NCBI GenBank assembly: GCA_035325905.1
Contig: DAOKYY010000063.1
Location: 1-21,948, forward strand
DNA: 21,948 nucleotides
Reading direction: 5' to 3'
Source of the DNA: DYGX01 sp035325905
GTDB lineage: Bacteria > Chloroflexota > Anaerolineae > Aggregatilineales > Aggregatilineaceae
Notes under the pieces: generated by a model
What the model saw: only the letters and a program-made list of their open reading frames with translations
What the model was told of the DNA's origin: nothing
The model's database searches: none
Shown: positions 15,992 to 21,948 of the stretch, piece by piece
Numbering within the stretch: position 1 is the first letter of the stretch
Layout: each line of letters begins with the position of its first letter
Made by a program: the position numbers and the translations under genes

Positions 15992-18454
15992 TTAGCGCAC
16001 GCCCCACAGGCGGATCGCAGTGTCGCTGCCGCCCGATGCGAGCAGGGTTCCATCTGGGCTGATCGCGACGCTGGTCACGGCGTTGTGCCCGCCCAGCGCG
16101 GCCAGCGGGGCCGGGCTGCCGGTCGACCAGACGCGCACCGTGCCGTCTTCGCCCCCGGCGGCGACGATCTGGCCGCTGGCGCCAAAGGTGACGGCGGTCG
16201 CGGCGCTGCCGCCGCCCGTGTCGAGCGTGATCTGGAGCTGGCCGGTGCCGCTGTTCCACACCCAGACCGCGCCGTTGCCGCCGCATAGCTCCATCTGGCC
16301 GGTGCCCGCGATCAGCGCGCCGTCGGCGCTGACCGCCAGCCCGTTGATCCAGCCGCTATCGCCTTCGAGCGCCAGGGCTGGCTCTCCGCTGGACAGGCTG
16401 TACAACTCGACGCCATCCCCGCCCTGCGAGCAGCTTTTGCCGGCTGAGCCAACCGCGATCAGATCGGTGCCGATGAAGTCGATCCCGCTCACCACGCCGT
16501 AGGTCGCGATCTCGCCCACCAGCGCGCTGCTGCCGAGGTCCCAGGCGCGGATGCGCCCGTCCAGCCCGCCGCCTTCGGGGTTGAGGCCGCCGGCGGCGAC
16601 GCGCGTCCCATCGAAGCTAATCGCGACGGTGTTGATTTCCGCGCCGTGCTCGAACATGCCGATCTGCTGGCCGCTCGCCACGTCCCACAGGCGAACCGTG
16701 CCATCCCAGCTTCCCGACACCAGGCGCGATCCATCCGGGCTGTAGACGACGCCCGTGACCCGGTCGCCGTGCCCGGTCAGCGTGTTGATCGTCTGGCCGG
16801 TCGCGGTGTCCCACAGGCGGATCGTGCCATCCCAGCTGCCGGAGGCAAGCTGCCCGCCCAGCGGGCTAAAGGCTAGCCCGGCGACGCTGCCGCCGTGCCC
16901 GCTGAGGACCATCAGCTCGCTGAGAACCGGCGCGTTTCCGGCGTCGATCACCGGCAGCGGCGCGGCAGGCTCCTGAGCGGCCTGCTGCTCTTCGACCGGC
17001 GGCTGCTCAGCGGGCGGCTGCTCGACCGGNNNNNNNNNNNNNNNNNNNNNNNNNNNNNNNNNNNNNNNNNNNNNNNNNNNNNNNNNNNNNNNNNNNNNNN
17101 NNNNNNNNNNNNNNNNNNNNNNNNNNNNNGGCTGCTCGACCTGAGGAATCGCTTCCTGCTGCGCGGGCTGTTCGGGCTGCGCCTGAAGCGCCTGCGCCTC
17201 GGGCTGGGTCGGGACGATCAGCGGGGCCTGAGTCGGCGCCTCGGTCGGCACAACAGCGACCTGCGGCGGGGCCTGGGTCGGCGCGGCCTCGACCGGCGGC
17301 AGCGCCTGGAACGCCTGGACGCCGGGGTTGACGTTGATATCCAGGTATGCCTGGTTGTTGCCTTCGTCGCCTTCCGCAACCGTGTTACCGGTGTCCACCG
17401 TGACCAGCAGGCGGGTCAGCCCTGGCGTATTGAAGGTGACGGTCAGCCCGCCTGCTGGGACTTCGACTTCCTGGCCCGGCGCCAAGCCGGAGACAATCCC
17501 CAGGTCGCGCGGCTGCTGGCCGAGCACCGCCGCCGCCATGCTGAACTGGCCGGCCGGCGTCCCGCCGTAGTTGCGGACGCGGATGATGTACGTCGCCGGG
17601 ATGGTTCCGCTGGCGTCGAGCGTCACGTCGCGCGGGCCTTCCAGCACGCTCAGCCGCAGGTCGGGCGGCGCTGGCGTCGTGGTCGCGCCGGGCTGCGTCG
17701 GCGGCGGCACGGCGGTCGGAGGTTGCGTCGGCGGCGGCGGCACCTGGGCCGGGCCGACCCCGGCGCAGTTGCCCATCTGCGTGGTGTAGGCGGCGCTGAT
17801 CCAGCCGGTCCTGCCGCCGCTGCTGACCAGCCACCATTGGCCGTCCGGCTGGTTGGCGTAGCCGATGATCGGCGGCTCGTCGCCCGCCTGGAAGGTCAGG
17901 ATGATGTCGTAGACCGTGCCCGGCCCGGCGCGGAAGCGCAGCGGGGTGTTGATCCGGGCGCGGCACTGCGGGTTGTAGACGGTCGGCGTGATGCCGGGCT
18001 GAGGCGTCCCGACCCCGCCCTGACCGGGGTCGAGCGGGCCTTGCACGCGGACCTGAAGCGGCGCCGACTGGCCGGTCACGCCGCCGCTATAGGCGCGCAC
18101 CACCAGCGTAAGCGTGCCGCTCTGCTGCGGCGTGTAGTCGAGCACGACGGTCAGCTCCTCCGGGCGCAGGTTCTCGGCGGGCGGCTGGGTCGTGACCGGG
18201 ATATTGTTCACCAGCAGCTCAACCTGCGTAATGCCCGAAGGCGATTTCGCCAGCGCCTTCACCGAGAAGCGCTGGCCTTGCACGAGCGTCGCGTCGCTGG
18301 TCGGCTCCAGAATCTCGACGGTGGGGCGCTCGACCTGGGCCGAAGTCGCCGGAGTCGGCTCCACCTCACCGCGCTGGAGATTGCACGCCAGCGCCGCCAG
18401 CGTCAGCGCCGCGAGCACGATCAGCGGGCGCCAAAGCGCAGACCGGGTTGTCAT
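15992..18454 (-). CDS. Multidomain surface lipoprotein: Ig-like, SH3b, CARDB, WD40 propeller
   Basis: About 820 residues, with 34 unresolved across an assembly gap. A signal peptide ends in LAALAC (Cys24 the probable lipid site). Then come an Ig-like domain (45-137), SH3b (164-230, bracketed by Cys164 and Cys230), a Pro/Thr linker, a CARDB-like adhesion domain (263-375), a Gln/Pro-rich repeat region containing the gap (about 385-500), and a C-terminal WD40 domain (516-820). Seven WD40 units can be counted, the first with SGHGGSVAGLAFSP and SWDGTIRLWD, enough for one closed propeller. Blades 4 and 5 each carry a loop cysteine. The protein is probably outside the cell and binds other proteins or wall material; no enzyme motif is seen. 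The ATG at 18454 has AGGAG 7 bases upstream. True length is unknown because of the gap. Confidence 0.85.
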   Translation of the reverse strand: MTTRSALWRPLIVLAALTLAALACNLQRGEVEPTPATSAQVERPTVEILEPTSDATLVQGQRFSVKALAKSPSGITQVELLVNNIPVTTQPPAENLRPEELTVVLDYTPQQSGTLTLVVRAYSGGVTGQSAPLQVRVQGPLDPGQGGVGTPQPGITPTVYNPQCRARINTPLRFRAGPGTVYDIILTFQAGDEPPIIGYANQPDGQWWLVSSGGRTGWISAAYTTQMGNCAGVGPAQVPPPPTQPPTAVPPPTQPGATTTPAPPDLRLSVLEGPRDVTLDASGTIPATYIIRVRNYGGTPAGQFSMAAAVLGQQPRDLGIVSGLAPGQEVEVPAGGLTVTFNTPGLTRLLVTVDTGNTVAEGDEGNNQAYLDINVNPGVQAFQALPPVEAAPTQAPPQVAVVPTEAPTQAPLIVPTQPEAQALQAQPEQPAQQEAIPQVEQXXXXXXXXXXXXXXXXXXXXXXXXXXXXXXXXXXPVEQPPAEQPPVEEQQAAQEPAAPLPVIDAGNAPVLSELMVLSGHGGSVAGLAFSPLGGQLASGSWDGTIRLWDTATGQTINTLTGHGDRVTGVVYSPDGSRLVSGSWDGTVRLWDVASGQQIGMFEHGAEINTVAISFDGTRVAAGGLNPEGGGLDGRIRAWDLGSSALVGEIATYGVVSGIDFIGTDLIAVGSAGKSCSQGGDGVELYSLSSGEPALALEGDSGWINGLAVSADGALIAGTGQMELCGGNGAVWVWNSGTGQLQITLDTGGGSAATAVTFGASGQIVAAGGEDGTVRVWSTGSPAPLAALGGHNAVTSVAISPDGTLLASGGSDTAIRLWGVR
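16984..17141 (-). repeat. Gln/Pro-rich tandem repeat in the WD40 lipoprotein, interrupted by the gap
   Basis: The coding sequence repeats a VEQPP / AEQPP unit; GGCTGCTCGACC occurs directly on both sides of the N run (17016-17027 and 17130-17141) and GGCTGCTCAGC before it. This is a short tandem repeat, and the assembler evidently failed inside it. Confidence 0.75.
17030..17129. other. Assembly gap of 100 N
   Basis: Exactly 100 undetermined bases, the customary placeholder for a gap of unknown size. It lies inside the repeat region of the WD40 lipoprotein gene. The reading frame is the same on both sides in these coordinates, but the real length and frame are not known. Confidence 0.98.
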
Positions 18455-18468
18455 AGGGTAGCTCCTGA

Positions 18469-18484
18469 ATCGCGCAAGCGCGAT
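18469..18484 (-). promoter_or_regulatory. Hairpin beside the ribosome site of the WD40 lipoprotein
   Basis: ATCGCGC-AA-GCGCGAT is a perfect inverted repeat (effectively a 6 bp stem with a 4-base loop) that ends 2 bases upstream of the AGGAG ribosome site (18462-18466). A second hairpin, TTCAGC/GCTGAA (18546-18562), lies in the same leader. They may stabilise the mRNA or tune translation; no known riboswitch was recognised. Confidence 0.4.
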
Positions 18485-18597
18485 CGAGATGGCATCAGCA
18501 TCATCGAGTTCTCTCAAAATGGGCTGCATCCGGCGCGCTGTCCGCTTCAGCTCGGCGCTGAAAGCCCGGACCGGCGCCGCATTGAATGATTAATTGC

Positions 18598-18625
18598 ATT
18601 GTAGTTCAATTGGGGGGGACTGCAA
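18598..18625 (-). promoter_or_regulatory. Sigma70-like promoter of the WD40 lipoprotein gene
   Basis: Minus strand TTGCAG (18620-18625), 16-base spacer with seven consecutive C, TACAAT (18598-18603). Predicted start near 18591, giving a long leader of about 137 bases that contains two hairpins. Confidence 0.5.
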
Positions 18626-18707
18626 ACCTCTGTCAGGCGAAAACCGACCACCCGTCAGCGAACCGTTGGCTCACAGAAGGGCAGTGACCGGCCCCACGCC
18701 AGGGACG

Positions 18708-18735
18708 AAAAACCCCTGCCTGCGCAGAGGTTTCG
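18708..18735 (-). terminator. Rho-independent terminator of the V4R gene
   Basis: AAACCCCTGC (18710-18719) pairs with GCAGAGGTTT (18724-18733) with one mismatch and a 4-base loop. On the minus strand the stem runs into TTTTT (18708-18712). It lies 26 bases beyond the stop codon at 18760. Confidence 0.7.
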
Positions 18736-18759
18736 ATGGTCTGCGGAGTGCGGCTCGGC

Positions 18760-19389
18760 TCAGTCGAGCGGCTGCTTGTAGATGACGTAGCGCCCCATGT
18801 CGTCGCCCTTGGCGATGCACGTCGAGATGTCGACTTTGAACTCGTGCCCGCCCGACACCCAGCGCAAGCCCTCTTGCAGCAGCCCCTGGCCGACATAGCA
18901 CACCGGCCGGTCGGCCTTGCGGTTCCAGCACATCGGGCAGCGCTCGAGCGTGTAGATATACTTGTCGCCGTCGTCGTGCACGTTCGAGATCTGATCGGAG
19001 AACTGCGTAAAGATGTTCGCCATCGCGGGCAGGCCGATCTTCAGCTTGGCGGTCAGCGGCAGGACCTTGAACGCGAGGTCGCCCACGCCCGCCAGCGCCC
19101 CGAAGCCACGCAGCGCGTCGGCGAAGGTCGCGCGCCCGGCGCGCAGCGCCAACCCGCGCCCGCCGCGCGGCCCGTACATCTCCTCCAGCGCGACGCACAG
19201 CGCCGTGTAATAAGCGAAATCAAATTCCTTCTCAAGATTATCCGGGGGATAGTTGTTGATCAGGTCAGACAGGCCCGCCAGGTGCAGGATCGCGTTGAGG
19301 CCGTTCTTGCCCATCACGTCTTCCAGCGCGTCAATCGTGATCCGGGCGAACTTGTTGGGATAGTAGAAACCGCTCTTTTCCGGTGGCAT
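18760..19389 (-). CDS. V4R (4-vinyl reductase-like) domain protein
   Basis: A 209-residue soluble protein. The C-terminal part (about 130-207) matches the V4R domain, named after BchJ and found in many small-molecule-binding or regulatory proteins. It carries four cysteines in the usual order: Cys151 and Cys154 in CPMC, Cys164, and Cys191 shortly before the final strand GRYVIYKQP. The N-terminal part (FYYPNKFARITIDALEDVMG onward) is a helical region often found ahead of V4R. The cysteines may bind a metal or a cluster, which I infer from their spacing. No bacteriochlorophyll genes are nearby, so a pigment role is unsupported; a sensor or ligand-binding role is as likely. The ATG at 19389 has GGAGG 10 bases upstream; the open frame to 19482 adds no family-like sequence. 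It is monocistronic, with a terminator behind it. Confidence 0.75.
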   Translation of the reverse strand: MPPEKSGFYYPNKFARITIDALEDVMGKNGLNAILHLAGLSDLINNYPPDNLEKEFDFAYYTALCVALEEMYGPRGGRGLALRAGRATFADALRGFGALAGVGDLAFKVLPLTAKLKIGLPAMANIFTQFSDQISNVHDDGDKYIYTLERCPMCWNRKADRPVCYVGQGLLQEGLRWVSGGHEFKVDISTCIAKGDDMGRYVIYKQPLD

Positions 19390-19453
19390 CGTGCCTGGTC
19401 CTCCCGTCGAAGTCTGGGTGTGAGCCGCCGCGAGGCGCTCGCCGCCACGCATC

Positions 19454-19523
19454 AGTATACGCCATAACGGTCGGCCCGCCATTCCACGCGCGCGGCCGGG
19501 CGCGGCAAGTACCGGGTATTATA
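19454..19523 (-). promoter_or_regulatory. Candidate promoter elements upstream of the V4R gene
   Basis: Two good -10 hexamers are seen on the minus strand: TATAAT at 19518-19523 and TATACT at 19454-19459. Neither has a clear -35 at the right spacing. The nearer one would give a leader of about 58 bases to the ATG at 19389. Which is used cannot be decided from sequence. Confidence 0.35.
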
Positions 19524-19578
19524 AGGATAATCGAAAATTCCGCGAGTGATCTTTATGGTTTGACTATTTTGCGCGGGG

Positions 19579-19643
19579 AACCTCACCCCTAAATCCTCTC
19601 TCCGCCAGCATAATGCCAGTGCAGAAGGGAGAGGGGTGAGGTT
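19579..19643. repeat. Imperfect inverted repeat of the CCTCACCCC/GGGGTGAGG type
   Basis: AACCTCACCCCT (19579-19590) and AGGGGTGAGGTT (19632-19643) are perfect 12 bp inverted arms. Inside them CTCTCC faces GGAGA, giving a longer imperfect hairpin. It sits 5 bases beyond the miaB stop, so it may act as the transcript end of miaB, though there is no T tract. From memory, repeats with this consensus recur between genes in Chloroflexota and some other filamentous bacteria. Confidence 0.65.
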
Positions 19644-19648
19644 TACGT

Positions 19649-21046
19649 TTAGTGCGTCGCGGCGATCGGGATCGCGTCGTCCAGGCGGCGCTGTTCGGCG
19701 GCGAGGCGGCCCTGCATGCTCCAGGGGCCGGTCCACGTGATCACGACGGGGGCCAGCTTGCCGCGCCAATCTTGCGAGTCGTCCTCGAAGAAGACCAGCT
19801 TGTTCTGCGGCGTGCGCCCGCGCCACTTGCCCTTGTGCCGATCCTCGACCAGCACTTCGACCGTCTGCCCTAAGAAGCGGCTGTTGATCTCGGCCACAAC
19901 CCGCGCCTGGAGTTCTTCGAGCGCGGCGTGGCGGCGCTTCTTTTCGGCGTCCGGCACGTCGTCTTCCATCGTCCGCATGCTGACCGTGTGCGGGCGCGGG
20001 CTGTAGCGCGCCAGGTGGACCTTGTCGAGCTTCAACTCCGCCAGCAGATCATACGTGCCCTGGAACTGCTCAGCCGTCTCGCCGGGGAAGCCGACGATGA
20101 TGTCGCAATGGATCGCCACGCCGGGGATACGCTCGCGGATGCGCTCGACCAGCGCGCGGTACTGCGCGACCGTGTAGCCGCGCCGCATCCGCGCCAGGAC
20201 CTCGTCATCCCCCGCCTGGACCGGCACCTCGATCTGCGGCATGACGCGCGGCAGCGCCGCCACCGTGTCGAGCAGCTCGTCGGTCATCCAGTTCGGATGG
20301 CTGGTCAGGAAGCGAATCCGCTCGACGCCTTCCTGCTCGGCGACCTCATGCGCGATCCGCAGCAGTTGCGCGAGGTTCGGGCCGTCCGGCACGTCCTTGC
20401 CGTAGCGGTCCACGATCTGGCCGAGCAGCGTGACTTCTTTGACGCCCTGGCGCGCCAGGCTGCGGATATGCGCCACGATCTCGCCGACGGGCCGCGACTT
20501 CTCGACGCCGCGCCGGTAGGGGATGATGCAGAACGCGCAGGCGTGCGAGCAGCCGTAGACCACCGGCACGTGCGCGCTGACCAGCTGGTGCCGCTCCTGG
20601 ACCGGCAGGATCAGCGTGCCCTCGTCCATCAAGTCCTGAAACTCGTCGCGAGCGGCCCGCGCGCGATTCTCGGCGTTGCGCAGCGAGGTTTCCAAGTCCC
20701 GATCGCGCAGAAACTCGACCATCGGCGCAGGATCGGACGGCGGCAGGAACACGTCTACCTGCGGCAGCTTCTCGCGCAAGCGCAGCGGATCGCGCACGCC
20801 GACCAGACAGCCCATCAGCCCGATCACCTTGTCGGGATGCTGCTGCTTGACCTGCGCCAGCTCGCGCAGGCGCCCGTAGGCTTTGTCCTCGGCGGACTGG
20901 CGCACGACGCAGGTGTTGATCACCAGGATGTCGGCTTCGTCGGCGCTGCCCGCCGCGTGATGGCCGAGTTCTTCCAGCTCGGACGCCAGCCGCTGCGAGT
21001 CGGCAACGTTCATCTGGCAGCCCAGGGTCCAGATATGATACTGCAT
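19649..21046 (-). CDS. miaB: tRNA-2-methylthio-N6-dimethylallyladenosine synthase (MiaB)
   Basis: A 465-residue radical-SAM methylthiotransferase that adds a methylthio group to i6A37 of tRNAs reading UNN codons. The N-terminal UPF0004 domain has Cys10 in LGCQMN, Cys46 in NTCVVR and Cys80 in MGC for the auxiliary 4Fe-4S cluster. The radical-SAM motif CSHACAFC gives Cys166, Cys170 and Cys173. A TRAM domain lies at the C-terminus (about 375-440), followed by a short extra tail. The LGCQMN signature separates it from RimO and MtaB. Unusual for MiaB, LLGQNV reads LLGQIV and SPRPGT reads SPRPHT. I chose the ATG at 21046, with AGAGG 7 bases upstream, over the TTG at 21067 that lies within the purine-rich ribosome-site region. 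It may be cotranscribed with the DUF488 gene 80 bases upstream. Confidence 0.93.
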   Translation of the reverse strand: MQYHIWTLGCQMNVADSQRLASELEELGHHAAGSADEADILVINTCVVRQSAEDKAYGRLRELAQVKQQHPDKVIGLMGCLVGVRDPLRLREKLPQVDVFLPPSDPAPMVEFLRDRDLETSLRNAENRARAARDEFQDLMDEGTLILPVQERHQLVSAHVPVVYGCSHACAFCIIPYRRGVEKSRPVGEIVAHIRSLARQGVKEVTLLGQIVDRYGKDVPDGPNLAQLLRIAHEVAEQEGVERIRFLTSHPNWMTDELLDTVAALPRVMPQIEVPVQAGDDEVLARMRRGYTVAQYRALVERIRERIPGVAIHCDIIVGFPGETAEQFQGTYDLLAELKLDKVHLARYSPRPHTVSMRTMEDDVPDAEKKRRHAALEELQARVVAEINSRFLGQTVEVLVEDRHKGKWRGRTPQNKLVFFEDDSQDWRGKLAPVVITWTGPWSMQGRLAAEQRRLDDAIPIAATH

Positions 21047-21107
21047 TCCTCTGCCTCTACTCCTCAACCGTGACCGTGATCGGTCTGCGATGCGGGCGAT
21101 AATGGGA

Positions 21108-21125
21108 CGGCTCGCGGCTGAGCCG
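21108..21125 (-). terminator. Hairpin just after the DUF488 stop codon
   Basis: CGGCTC-GCGGCT-GAGCCG forms a 6 bp stem one base past the TAA. There is no T tract on the minus strand, so termination is uncertain and readthrough into miaB is possible. Confidence 0.3.
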
Positions 21126-21126
21126 G

Positions 21127-21474
21127 TTAGAGTTTGCGCTCCAGGTACGCTTTCAGCGCGACGGCCTGGTTGTGCTCTTCGTCGCGGGCGCTGTAGACCA
21201 GGGTGATCGTGCCTTCTCGCGCGGCTTGAAGCAGCGGCTCCCAGGCGGCAGGGTTGGCGTCCAGCTCGGCGCTATAACGCTGCTGAAACTCGTCCCACTT
21301 GTCGGGGTCGTGATTAAACCATTTACGCAGCTCAGTGCTCGGCGCGGCGTCCTTCAGCCACGCGTCCAGCGCCAGGGCATCCTTCTTGACGCCGCGCGGC
21401 CAGAGGCGATCCACCAGAAAGCGGCGGCCATCCTCGGCGGCTGGCGGCTGGTACGCGCGCTTGAGCTTGATCAT
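21127..21474 (-). CDS. DUF488 family protein, YeaO-like
   Basis: A 115-residue cytosolic protein of the DUF488 family, close in length and pattern to E. coli YeaO. The family hallmark VDRLWPRGVKKD lies near residues 21-32, and KWFNHDPDKWDEFQQRY follows near 51-67. A later segment, TLVYSARDEEHNQA, is also typical. No biochemical function is established for the family. The ATG has GAGG 6 bases upstream. The miaB gene follows at a gap of 80 bases and may share its transcript; no strong promoter was seen for either. Confidence 0.85.
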   Translation of the reverse strand: MIKLKRAYQPPAAEDGRRFLVDRLWPRGVKKDALALDAWLKDAAPSTELRKWFNHDPDKWDEFQQRYSAELDANPAAWEPLLQAAREGTITLVYSARDEEHNQAVALKAYLERKL

Positions 21475-21550
21475 AGCGTCCCTCGCGAATAAGCCTGCGG
21501 GCGTCTAAAAGTCTAGCGGATTTCAGAGAAATTACCAGGGCGAGTGAGCG

Positions 21551-21948
21551 TCATACGCTCGTTCTGGGCCGTCGAAGCTGGACGATCAGCGTCCCGGCGG
21601 CGGCCAGCGCCAGCCCGAAGATCGCACGGGCGCCCAGCCGCTCGCCCAGGGAAATCCAGGCCAGGATCGCGATCTGGATCAGCATCGTGTTGTTGATGAC
21701 GCTGGTCTCGATGGCGGACAGCGTGCGCTGGGTGTGATTCCATAGCGTGAAGGCGAAGGCGGTGTTGACGACCGCCAGGAAGATGATGATCGCCCAGCTT
21801 TGCGCGCCGAGCGCCGGGACGCCCCCGGTCGTCGCGCCCGCCGCCAGCAGCGCCAGCGAGCCAACCCCCATGCTGGCGACCGTCACCGCCAGCGGCGAGA
21901 GCGTGCGCCGCCGGTTGATACTGCGCCCCATCACCGCCGCGATGGCGT
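21551..21948 (-). CDS. EamA family (DMT superfamily) transporter, partial
   Basis: The C-terminal 131 or so residues of a membrane protein whose start lies beyond the right edge; the frame stays open to the last base. About five hydrophobic segments make up the second EamA domain, including AWAIIIFLAVVNTAFAFTLW-like and IQIAILAWISLGERLG stretches. The SLGERL segment with a following AxxG helix is typical of drug/metabolite exporters of this superfamily. Substrate cannot be predicted. A GTG at 21934 exists but would remove half the protein and is not the real start. The C-terminus is short and basic (RRPRTSV). Confidence 0.8.
   Translation of the reverse strand, partial: AIAAVMGRSINRRRTLSPLAVTVASMGVGSLALLAAGATTGGVPALGAQSWAIIIFLAVVNTAFAFTLWNHTQRTLSAIETSVINNTMLIQIAILAWISLGERLGARAIFGLALAAAGTLIVQLRRPRTSV

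Noticed and set aside
15801..16286. Upstream extension of the small lipoprotein frame
   Set aside because: It overlaps the WD40 gene in another frame and is Arg-rich; the signal peptide begins at the ATG at 15800.
16895..18589. A 564-codon plus-strand open frame opposite the WD40 lipoprotein
   Set aside because: Arg-rich shadow that also runs through the N gap; the minus strand encodes SH3b, CARDB and WD40 patterns.
21481..21550. A possible promoter for the DUF488 gene (TAGACT as -10)
   Set aside because: No -35 at a usable distance and no TGn extension; too weak to list as a feature.

Overview
The window is one GC-rich bacterial contig segment in which every gene I can support lies on the minus strand, so transcription runs from position 21948 towards position 1. 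The gene set suggests a member of the Chloroflexota, probably Anaerolineae-like: membrane diadenylate cyclase plus YbbR partner, lipoproteins joining Ig-like, SH3b, CARDB and WD40 modules, a V4R protein, and a hairpin repeat of the CCTCACCCC...GGGGTGAGG type. This assignment is inference from family knowledge; no rRNA or other phylogenetic marker is present.

Layout in transcription order: a partial EamA-type transporter enters at the right edge; a YeaO-like DUF488 protein; the tRNA methylthiotransferase MiaB; a V4R-domain protein; two neighbouring, related surface lipoproteins (a large Ig/SH3b/CARDB/WD40 protein with a 100-N assembly gap, then a small Ig/SH3b protein); a very long response regulator; DNA polymerase I; a DJ-1/PfpI protein; a solute-binding protein with no permease beside it; then argF, a TPR protein, cdaA and cdaR. 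The last four are separated by only 59, 51 and 24 bases with no terminator visible between them, so a shared transcript from the argF promoter is plausible.

The most interesting gene is the 1042-residue response regulator (11845-14973). It has an N-terminal receiver domain, a roughly 630-residue acidic and proline-rich linker carrying repeated short amphipathic motifs, a Roadblock/LC7-like segment, and a C-terminal domain that reads like an IS200/IS605 (Y1, HUH) transposase. In that domain both catalytic signatures are altered: the HUH motif reads DYVEI and the catalytic tyrosine position reads F. It looks like a transposase fold retained as a possible nucleic-acid-binding output domain of a signalling protein.

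Several regulatory sites can be read directly: an extended -10 TGGTATAAT ahead of polA, TGCTATACT ahead of argF, sigma70-like promoters ahead of the response regulator, the solute-binding protein, the WD40 lipoprotein and the DJ-1 gene, and hairpin terminators behind most transcription units. No tRNA, rRNA, CRISPR array, insertion sequence or intact mobile element was found. No gene-free stretch exceeds about 300 bases.
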